Below the pieces are notes generated by a model, which was not told where the DNA came from, did no database searches, and saw nothing but the letters and a program-made list of their open reading frames with translations. This document shows positions 1 through 6,245 of a DNA stretch of 64,000 bases, in pieces. Position 1 is the stretch's first letter. Every line of letters starts with the position of its first letter. Both the position numbers and the translations under genes were made by a program. The DNA comes from SpSt-205 sp039630245 (GTDB lineage: Bacteria > Bacteroidota > Bacteroidia > SpSt-205): NCBI GenBank assembly GCA_039630245.1, contig JBCNVK010000004.1, positions 124,001 through 188,000 on the forward strand. The letters are read 5' to 3'.

Positions 1-635
1 ACCACTACGGGCAGGCGATGCTCCTGAGACAGGGTAAACGCCGTAAGGTCCATCACCTCCAGCCGTCTTTCTAAGGCTTCCTTGTAGGAAATATGTGTGA
101 GACGCTGGGCCTGGGCGTTTTTTTCTGGATCAGAGGTATAAATCCCATCCACGCGCGTACCTTTGAGGAGGACTTCGGCCCCGATCTCAATCGCCCGCAA
201 CGTAGCCGCTGTATCTGTAGTAAAGAAAGGATTTCCCGTACCCGCTGCAAAGATTACTACGCGCCCCTTTTCTAGATGCCGGATAGCCCGCCGCCGAATA
301 AAGGGCTCGCAAATGCGCTGCATTTCTATAGCCGATTGCACTCGCGTAGGAATTCCCGCCTGCTCTAGAGCATTCTGAAGCGCTAGGGCATTAATCACCG
401 TAGCCAGCATGCCCATGTAATGGGCTTGTGCCTCGTCAAGGCCCTGCTCTTTGCCCTCTATGCCGCGGAAAATATTACCTCCGCCAATGACTATGGCCAT
501 TTGCACGCCCGCTTGCACTACAGGGGCGATTTCCTCCGCATAATACCGCAGCTGTTGGGCATCTATGCCGTAGCCTTTTCGGCCCATGAGGGCCTCGCCA
601 CTCAGCTTGAGCAGAACCCGCCGATAGCGCATCAT
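1..635 (-). CDS. pyrH: UMP kinase (partial, 3' end beyond window)
   Basis: UMP kinase phosphorylates UMP to UDP with ATP in pyrimidine nucleotide synthesis. Reading leftward from the ATG at 635, the protein starts MMRYRRVLLKLSGEALMG, followed by the glycine-rich VIGGGNIFRG motif and later GTGNPFFTTDTAA, all typical of the bacterial hexameric amino-acid-kinase-fold UMP kinase. About 211 codons are present of a usual 235-240, so the C-terminus lies off the left edge. The ATG overlaps the tsf stop codon (ATGA at 635-632), which implies translational coupling and one operon with tsf. The pyrH-tsf link is common in bacteria, although rpsB, the usual partner upstream of tsf, is absent here. Confidence 0.95.
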   Translation of the reverse strand, partial: MMRYRRVLLKLSGEALMGRKGYGIDAQQLRYYAEEIAPVVQAGVQMAIVIGGGNIFRGIEGKEQGLDEAQAHYMGMLATVINALALQNALEQAGIPTRVQSAIEMQRICEPFIRRRAIRHLEKGRVVIFAAGTGNPFFTTDTAATLRAIEIGAEVLLKGTRVDGIYTSDPEKNAQAQRLTHISYKEALERRLEVMDLTAFTLSQEHRLPVV

Positions 636-1474
636 TTGCCCCCTACCTGAAAGCGCACAAACCCGGCTACGCCCAGCTTAGGTGAGACCGACTTAAGGTA
701 TTGCTCTACTGTCTTCTGCGGATCCTGAAAATACTCCTGCTCCAGCAGCACAACCTCTTTGAAGAACTTCTCCAGCTTACCCGTAGCGATTTTTTCTAAT
801 ACGGCCTCGGGCTTACCTTCTGCACGAGCCTGCGCACGGGCGATCTCTTTTTCTTTCTCTATCAGCTCTATAGGAACTGAGGTGCGATCCACGCTGACAG
901 GTCGCAGGGCGGCGATCTGCATGGCGATATTCTGCCCTACTTCGTGGAGCTTTTCGGGGGGGACTTCTGCGGTACCCTTGAGGGCTACCAGCACGCCGAT
1001 CCGCCCGCCTAGGTGGATATAAGCCGTTACATATTCCCCCTCTAGCCGAGCCCAGCGGGCGATTTCTATCTTTTCGCCTATGCGGCTTACCAGCTGCACA
1101 AGGTGCTCAGAAACCGGCAGGCCCTCCCAGGTAAGTCCAAGTAGCTCCTCTAAGGTTTTCACCCGCTGACCCAGCGCCAGCTCTACCAGATTCTTTCCAA
1201 AACCCTGAAAAGCCTCATTTTTAGCTACGAAATCGGTTTCGCAGGCCAGCAGCAGGAGATGGCCCTCAGCAGGGGAGGTAGCGGCGAATACGGCCCCCTC
1301 GTTTGCGTCGCGCGCTTGGCGCGCCGCAGCCATCTTATGGCCCTTTTTACGAAGAATTTCTATTGCCTTATCAAAATCTCCCTCGGCTTCCTCTAAGGCT
1401 TTTTTGCAATCCATGATGCCTGCGCCAGTGGTTTCGCGCAGCTTTTTCACCTGTTCGGCCGTAACGGACGGCAT
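632..1474 (-). CDS. tsf: Elongation factor Ts
   Basis: EF-Ts is the nucleotide exchange factor that recharges EF-Tu with GTP. The 280-residue protein opens with the conserved UBA-like region (VKKLRETTGAGIMDCKKAL, residues 9-27) and carries the TDFVAKNEAF motif near residues 80-89 that contacts EF-Tu. Length is normal for the short-to-medium class of EF-Ts. The start at 1474 is fixed by alignment with the family. It lies four bases after a TAACTTTG promoter element, so the mRNA is predicted to begin at or next to the ATG. The upstream gene is thiE, not rpsB, and pyrH follows with a 4-bp overlap. Confidence 0.96.
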   Translation of the reverse strand: MPSVTAEQVKKLRETTGAGIMDCKKALEEAEGDFDKAIEILRKKGHKMAAARQARDANEGAVFAATSPAEGHLLLLACETDFVAKNEAFQGFGKNLVELALGQRVKTLEELLGLTWEGLPVSEHLVQLVSRIGEKIEIARWARLEGEYVTAYIHLGGRIGVLVALKGTAEVPPEKLHEVGQNIAMQIAALRPVSVDRTSVPIELIEKEKEIARAQARAEGKPEAVLEKIATGKLEKFFKEVVLLEQEYFQDPQKTVEQYLKSVSPKLGVAGFVRFQVGGK

Positions 1475-1478
1475 GCAG

Positions 1479-1486
1479 CAAAGTTA
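1479..1486 (-). promoter_or_regulatory. -7 promoter element of tsf
   Basis: TAACTTTG (exact TAnnTTTG) on the minus strand, then four bases (CTGC) and the tsf ATG. This is the Bacteroidota -7 consensus, and its position predicts a leaderless tsf-pyrH mRNA. The element lies inside the 32-bp gap after thiE. Confidence 0.75.
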
Positions 1487-1506
1487 GCCTTTTAGAGCTG
1501 CTTTCC

Positions 1507-2145
1507 TTATCTCTCCCCTTCTGGTAGGAGCGCAAGAAGCGCTCGCGCCACTTCTACTGGCTGCGGCGCCCCGCAAAAAGCGGAAAGTACTGCCACACCA
1601 TAGAGATTCGGTATATTTTCCCAAAGCAGTTTGGCCCGTTCTGGCGTAATCCCCCCTATCGCAATCACTGGATGAGTAATCGCTTCTACGAACCGCCGCA
1701 GCCCCTCTACCCCCAGCGGCTCATAGGGAAGGGACTTAGAACCTGTAGGAAACACCGGCCCGACACCCACATAGGCTAAAGGAAGATGCCGAATGCGCTG
1801 ATAATACTCTAGGGTATGTACGGTGGCCCCTATTAGCGTGAAGGCGGGAAGTTGCCGCATCGCCTCCGCGATCGGCATGTCGGTCTCGCCCAAGTGAACG
1901 CCCGTAGCGCCCACCTCAGCGGCTAAACCCACATGATCATTTATGATAAGCTGCACATGATGTTTGCGTGCCAGAGCTACTATGGCCTGCAGCTCAGGAA
2001 AATGCTTTTCCTGCACGAATTCTTTTTGGCGGTATTGAATAGTGGCTACACCGGCCTCTATGGCCATTTGGGCCAGCTGTAGATGAGAATACCGCCCCTG
2101 TACCGTCGTATCGGTAATGATATGAATCCGCCCTATTCGTAGCAT
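1507..2145 (-). CDS. thiE: Thiamine-phosphate synthase (ThiE/TenI family)
   Basis: ThiE joins HMP-pyrophosphate and the thiazole phosphate to give thiamine phosphate. The 212-residue TIM barrel shows the family landmarks in order: IQYRQK near residue 36, INDH near 68, GVHLGETDMP near 80-89, GPVFPTGSK near 128-136 (the phosphate/pyrimidine loop), and AIGGI near 160. The usual Gln of the HLGQ motif is Glu here, a small departure. TenI tautomerases share the fold, but the GPVFPTGSK loop favours ThiE. It lies 3 bp downstream of the CBS gene and is probably co-transcribed with it. No TPP riboswitch is visible in front of the gene, and no other thiamine gene is in the window. Confidence 0.82.
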   Translation of the reverse strand: MLRIGRIHIITDTTVQGRYSHLQLAQMAIEAGVATIQYRQKEFVQEKHFPELQAIVALARKHHVQLIINDHVGLAAEVGATGVHLGETDMPIAEAMRQLPAFTLIGATVHTLEYYQRIRHLPLAYVGVGPVFPTGSKSLPYEPLGVEGLRRFVEAITHPVIAIGGITPERAKLLWENIPNLYGVAVLSAFCGAPQPVEVARALLALLPEGER

Positions 2146-2148
2146 AGG

Positions 2149-2829
2149 TCAGAGGTTTAGGTAGCGCAGAAGGGCCTGTAGCTGGTCACGCGCATGCTTC
2201 TCCATCAGAAGGTCGCCATGTACTGCCACTATGTTATACCCGCGCCGCTCCAGAAGCTCTAGCGCACGCGTGAGGTAAATCGTATTCACCTTAAGCACCA
2301 CAAAGACTTTCTGATAATCGCCCGCAGGCGAAAGGAGGTAGGCCGAAAGAATTCGGATCTCCTCCCCTTCTAATATGCGGGCAATCTCGGCTAGGCTATA
2401 ATCGCGCAGATAGGTCTCTAAAATCAGCACGGTGCCAGGCTCCTGCACGGCTGCGATGCGGCTCCACCATCGTACAAGCGCCTCAGCAGTAATAAGACCT
2501 AAGTACCTTCCCTCCTCATCCTGTATCGGAATAGCAAGGCTCTTGTAGCTTTCCATGTATTGGAGGGCATCGTAAATGGTAGCATAAGGCAGCAGGGCGG
2601 GCACAGAGGCAAGTGGAAGCTCTCCTACAGAAGTTTCAAGCGAAGCCTCGCCCAAAGCCTTTCTAGCGAGCAAGCCAATGTATTTGCCCTCCGCCGAAAC
2701 CACAGGTAGGTGGCTCAGGCGCGGATAGCGACGAAAAAGCTGGCGGGCCAAGCGGACGGAGGCCTGCAACGGCACGAAGGCCTGCGAGTAGCGCCGAAGC
2801 GGAAGCACCGTAAGGGAAGGCCGTTTCAT
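2149..2829 (-). CDS. CBS-domain protein with ACT-like C-terminus
   Basis: A 226-residue protein. Residues 1-130 contain two CBS motifs (LPVVSAEGKYIGLLARKAL and AIPIQDEEGRYLGLIT), which usually bind adenosyl ligands. The remaining ~90 residues look like an ACT-type small-molecule fold (VLILETYLRDYSLAEIARIL followed by beta strands). Such CBS proteins are common in Bacteroidota, often as sensor or regulatory partners, but I cannot assign a target. The start at 2829 overlaps the upstream hydrolase stop by 4 bp, and thiE follows after 3 bp, so all three are probably one operon. Confidence 0.75.
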   Translation of the reverse strand: MKRPSLTVLPLRRYSQAFVPLQASVRLARQLFRRYPRLSHLPVVSAEGKYIGLLARKALGEASLETSVGELPLASVPALLPYATIYDALQYMESYKSLAIPIQDEEGRYLGLITAEALVRWWSRIAAVQEPGTVLILETYLRDYSLAEIARILEGEEIRILSAYLLSPAGDYQKVFVVLKVNTIYLTRALELLERRGYNIVAVHGDLLMEKHARDQLQALLRYLNL

Positions 2830-3629
2830 AAACTATGCTTCTTTAGAAAACCCCGAAGATAGGCATGGAATATTTCGGGCTGCTCCATCATGGGCGCATG
2901 GCCGCACTCATCAATAAAGTAAAGCTCACTTTTGGGCAAAAGGTGAAAGAAGCCATAGGCTACGGCGGCAGGCGTAATACTGTCGTTCGCACCCCAAATC
3001 AGGCAAGTAGGTACGGTGATTTCTTTAAGCCACGTGCCTACAAAGTCCCGCTGCGCATCGCGGGCGATTTTGAGGATGCGTAGGGCTTTGTAGTTATCAT
3101 TTACTAGCGTATAGACCTCATCTACCAGCTCGGCTGTGGCATGGCGTGGGTCGTAGAAGGTATAAGCCACTTTCTCCGCCACATAGGCCCGACTGCTACG
3201 CCGAGGGAAGGTACTCCCCATGCTGTCCTCAAAAAGACCTGAGCTACCTGTAAGCACAAGGGCACGCACGGCTTGCGGATAGCGTCGCGCTATGAGTAGA
3301 GCAAGATGGCCTCCTAAAGAATTGCCTATCCAGACAGCTGGGGGAAGCCCCTCGCCTTGATAGAAATCCCATAAATAGTGCGTAAGCCCGGCCAAAGAAG
3401 GCTCCACGGGTGAATATTCATAAATCGGCAAAAGCGGGACAAAAATAGAGTAGCTGGAGCCTAAGGCTTGGAGGGTAGTGTCCCAATTGCTGAGGGCGCC
3501 GAAAAGCCCATGCACTAAGATAATCGGAGAGCCTTCCGCCAGCCCGCCCCAAGCGTATTTGTAGCGCTCACGCTCTACCTTTTGCCAGGTAAGCGCCGAT
3601 TGAGTCAAGGTGGAGAGGGGCGAGGTCAT
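2826..3629 (-). CDS. Alpha/beta-fold hydrolase
   Basis: A 267-residue alpha/beta hydrolase. Visible are the oxyanion segment VHGLFGALSNWD (residues ~39-50), the nucleophile elbow IGNSLGG (Ser near 105), the acid-bearing strand LIWGANDSITP (Asp near 217) and the catalytic His in DECGHAPMMEQPE (near 244). No signal peptide is seen, so it is likely cytosolic. Substrate unknown; family members include esterases and C-C bond hydrolases. It sits 6 bp downstream of the glutamine amidotransferase and overlaps the CBS gene by 4 bp, consistent with one operon. Confidence 0.8.
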   Translation of the reverse strand: MTSPLSTLTQSALTWQKVERERYKYAWGGLAEGSPIILVHGLFGALSNWDTTLQALGSSYSIFVPLLPIYEYSPVEPSLAGLTHYLWDFYQGEGLPPAVWIGNSLGGHLALLIARRYPQAVRALVLTGSSGLFEDSMGSTFPRRSSRAYVAEKVAYTFYDPRHATAELVDEVYTLVNDNYKALRILKIARDAQRDFVGTWLKEITVPTCLIWGANDSITPAAVAYGFFHLLPKSELYFIDECGHAPMMEQPEIFHAYLRGFLKKHSL

Positions 3630-3635
3630 GGGAGT

Positions 3636-4241
3636 TCAAACATTTTTAGCCGATAAAGAGGCTACCAAATGCACCCAGGCCTGCATAAGTAGTTGTCCAT
3701 GAGGGGTAAGAATAGAGTCGGGATGAAACTGAAGGCCCCAGATAGGATACTCAACATGGCGCACGGCCATGCAGTGCCCCTCCTTGTCGCGTGCCACTAC
3801 TTCTAAGGAAGAAGGCACAAGGCTTGCATGAAGCGCATGATATACCCCTACGGGCAAGGGATTAGGAAGATGGCGAAAAATGCCTGTCCCGTTGTGCAGG
3901 ATACGCTTCTGCAGGCCAAAATAGGGGCGTTCCATAGGCTCTACGCGACCGCCAAAAATTTGCACGATATATTGATGCCCTAGACAAATGCCCAAAAGGG
4001 GCACTGATAGCGCCGGCGGGATAAGCGGCGGCAGCACTTCCACTAGGTAGGACGGATGGCCCGGCCCCGAACCTATCACTATGCCCGCCCAAGGATAGCG
4101 ATATATCTCAGCCGCCAGAATATTTTCCGCCTGCTCCACCGTCACCTCACATCCCGCCAGCGCAAGAAGGGCCACGATATTGTAGGTAAAAGAGTCGTGA
4201 TTGTCTATAAGCAGTATGTGGGGGCGCCCGAAAGCGCTCAT
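3636..4241 (-). CDS. Glutamine amidotransferase, PabA/TrpG type
   Basis: Class I glutamine amidotransferase subunit (201 residues) that supplies ammonia to an anthranilate or aminodeoxychorismate synthase. Motifs: LLIDNHDSFTYNIV at the N-terminus, GSGPGHPS oxyanion loop near residue 58, nucleophile Cys in GICLGHQ near 85, and the histidine in LQFHPDSILTPHG near 172. The usual triad reads HPE; here the base triplet is GAC, giving HPD, so the catalytic Glu is Asp. No component I gene (trpE/pabB) is adjacent, so trpG and pabA cannot be separated. Its ATG overlaps the redoxin stop (4241-4238). Confidence 0.85.
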   Translation of the reverse strand: MSAFGRPHILLIDNHDSFTYNIVALLALAGCEVTVEQAENILAAEIYRYPWAGIVIGSGPGHPSYLVEVLPPLIPPALSVPLLGICLGHQYIVQIFGGRVEPMERPYFGLQKRILHNGTGIFRHLPNPLPVGVYHALHASLVPSSLEVVARDKEGHCMAVRHVEYPIWGLQFHPDSILTPHGQLLMQAWVHLVASLSAKNV

Positions 4242-4708
4242 AACCCTTTGAGCAGGGTAGCTACCGGTACCTCCTCGCGGTGGATGTGCCGCAGCTTCCC
4301 GCTTTTATCGTACACGTAAATGGTCGGCGCTACGCTATAACCGAAGAAGCTATCAAACTTGAAGTCCCTATCCCGCAGGAAGTAGGAATTGGGCACGCCA
4401 CTGAAGTACTTTTCCTGAAAGCTGCGTATGGCCTCAGCCGTCTCTGTAGAGACCCATATAATCTGAATGCCTCGAAGCTGGGAAAGGCCTGCTTTGAGCA
4501 ACTCGGCCTGCTTCTGGCAATGATCGCAGTAAGGATCAAAGAAGATGACCACGCGGCCGCGCTCGGCGGGCGCCAGCTCAGCATCCGTAAAGGGCTTGCC
4601 CTCGAGCGTATAAAGAAGGAACCGAGGAAATTGCTGGGCCGGCGGATACCGGTCCGGCTGGGCATAAACCGCCAGACAAAAGCCTAAAAGGAGGCTCAGG
4701 CCACGCAT
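4238..4708 (-). CDS. Secreted thioredoxin-like protein
   Basis: A 156-residue thioredoxin-fold protein with an N-terminal hydrophobic signal (residues 1-16, ending AVYAQ) and a redox-active CDHC motif in FFDPYCDHCQKQAELL near residue 57. The cis-Pro region is VAPTIYVYD near 126-134. It is probably periplasmic and belongs to the TlpA/redoxin class of thiol-disulfide proteins; the partner is unknown. It heads the leftward operon and has an exact TAnnTTTG element four bases in front of the ATG, giving a predicted leaderless start. Confidence 0.8.
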   Translation of the reverse strand: MRGLSLLLGFCLAVYAQPDRYPPAQQFPRFLLYTLEGKPFTDAELAPAERGRVVIFFDPYCDHCQKQAELLKAGLSQLRGIQIIWVSTETAEAIRSFQEKYFSGVPNSYFLRDRDFKFDSFFGYSVAPTIYVYDKSGKLRHIHREEVPVATLLKGL

Positions 4709-4712
4709 ACTT

Positions 4713-4720
4713 CAAATGTA
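4713..4720 (-). promoter_or_regulatory. -7 promoter element of the redoxin operon
   Basis: TACATTTG on the minus strand, followed by AAGT and the ATG at 4708. Exact consensus with the four-base gap seen across the window. Confidence 0.75.
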
Positions 4721-4739
4721 AGCAAAAACTGGGCTGCTG

Positions 4740-4747
4740 TACTTTTG
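4740..4747 (+). promoter_or_regulatory. -7 promoter element of the symporter operon
   Basis: TACTTTTG on the plus strand, followed by TGCG and a GTG start at 4752. The fixed gap supports GTG as the real start codon. The divergent redoxin element is only 19 bp away, so the two promoters share the same 43-bp intergenic space. Confidence 0.72.
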
Positions 4748-4751
4748 TGCG

Positions 4752-6245
4752 GTGGAGCGATGGAGTAGTCGCTGGGGAGCGCTATGGGCTCTGATCGGCG
4801 GTGCAGTGGGTTTGGGAAATTTTTTGCGGTTTCCCTTTCAGGCGGCGCGCTGGGGCGGAGGGGCTTTCTTAGTACCCTATTTGGTGGCCCTTCTGGTAGT
4901 GGGGCTGCCCATGGTATGGATAGAAATGCGCCTGGGACAAGCTGGGGCGCAGAGCGGCGCACGCAGCGCCCCCGCTCTCCTACGTACGCTGGCTGGAAAA
5001 TCTGGCTGGCTCATAGGCCTCCTCGCCGTATATGTAAGCCTTGCCGTAGCCTCCTACTACGCCTATCTTACTGGCTGGACCTTAGGCTACACCTACCACG
5101 CGCTCCTAGGCACCTTCAGCGGTAAGGACCTAGAGACGCTAAAGGGCTTCCACTCTGAATTCATTCATAAGCAGAGCTGGATTTTTTGGCTGCTTACTTG
5201 GCTACTGACGGGGGCTATTCTACACGGCGGCCTGCAGCACGGCGTAGAGCGACTCAACCGCTATGGCATGCCGCTTCTTTTTCTTTTAGGGATTGGCCTA
5301 GCGAGCGGGACCCTTTTTTTAGGGCCTACGGGACGCTGCCCTACCTGCGATCCCAAAGAAGGCCTGCTGTATTTGTATCTTCCGCGCTGGACCGCCCTTC
5401 AGGAGCCAGCGGTGTGGCTTGCGGCCGCTGGGCAGGTTTTTTTCTCCATAGGGGTGGGTTTTGCGATGTATCCGGTGTATGCCGCCTACAGCGGCTCGGC
5501 CCCTATCCTAGCTCAAGGCACCTACACCGTGGCCGCTAATACCTTCGCCGAAGTGGTATTAGGCGGGCTTATCGTAATACCTCTCACTACGGCTTTCTTG
5601 GGGCTTCCTTATGTGCAGCAGCAGGCGGGCTTCGGGATGGGCTTTGAGGTAATGCCGTATGTATTAGAGGCTTGGGGCGGGCGGCTACTCACAGCGGCGT
5701 GGTACGTGCTCCTTTTCCTAGCAGGCCTAAGCTCGCTTTTGGCGATGGGGTGGGTAGTACTTACTTGGCTGGCAGAGACTTTAGGCGGCCAGCCCCAGCG
5801 CTGGACCGTCCCCTTCATTGGCGTAAGCCTCCTGCTGGGGCTCCCACCACTTTTAGGCTATGCCGAAGATACCCTCAATCTTTACGACTACTGGGCAGGT
5901 ACTTTCCTGCTGGTGCTGGCCGCTTTAGGGCACTGGTGGCTTTTCCGGCAAGCCGCTCGCCAAGGACTGGTGAGCCTTGAAGTAGCTGGCCCTTTTCGCT
6001 GGATCATAAGCTGGCTGACGCCCCTTTTCTTAGGGCTGATTCTTTTAGGGAGCTGCCTCCAGCCCGTGGCAGGAGACTGGATAGGGGCATGGAAGAGCCT
6101 CTGGGAGACAGGGCACTGGCCCTGGGCGGAAGAAGCCCTGCCCGTGTGGCTGGCTCACCACACCTTCCGCTCCCCCTGGAATGCCTTAGGTTTAGCGCTT
6201 CTCCTTGGCGCCTTAGGCCTAATTTTTACCTTGCGTCGCCGATGA
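4752..6245 (+). CDS. Sodium-dependent symporter, SNF/LeuT family
   Basis: A 497-residue integral membrane protein of the neurotransmitter:sodium symporter family, which imports amino acids or similar solutes with Na+. The signature GGAVGLGNFLRFPF lies in TM1 (residues ~15-28), where the unwound segment binds Na+ and substrate. About 11-12 hydrophobic spans follow, with long extracellular loops as in LeuT. The start is GTG at 4752, chosen because it directly precedes the TM1 signature and lies four bases after TACTTTTG. Its stop overlaps the next gene's ATG (ATGA at 6242-6245). Substrate cannot be read from the sequence. Confidence 0.9.
   Translation: MERWSSRWGALWALIGGAVGLGNFLRFPFQAARWGGGAFLVPYLVALLVVGLPMVWIEMRLGQAGAQSGARSAPALLRTLAGKSGWLIGLLAVYVSLAVASYYAYLTGWTLGYTYHALLGTFSGKDLETLKGFHSEFIHKQSWIFWLLTWLLTGAILHGGLQHGVERLNRYGMPLLFLLGIGLASGTLFLGPTGRCPTCDPKEGLLYLYLPRWTALQEPAVWLAAAGQVFFSIGVGFAMYPVYAAYSGSAPILAQGTYTVAANTFAEVVLGGLIVIPLTTAFLGLPYVQQQAGFGMGFEVMPYVLEAWGGRLLTAAWYVLLFLAGLSSLLAMGWVVLTWLAETLGGQPQRWTVPFIGVSLLLGLPPLLGYAEDTLNLYDYWAGTFLLVLAALGHWWLFRQAARQGLVSLEVAGPFRWIISWLTPLFLGLILLGSCLQPVAGDWIGAWKSLWETGHWPWAEEALPVWLAHHTFRSPWNALGLALLLGALGLIFTLRRR

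Noticed and set aside
163..378. Plus-strand open frames across pyrH and many other genes
   Set aside because: They are antisense or shifted shadows of strongly supported genes, lack promoter elements and have no family motifs.
1475..2200. TPP riboswitch upstream of thiE
   Set aside because: thiE starts 3 bp after the CBS gene, within an operon; no TPP-box pattern was seen.
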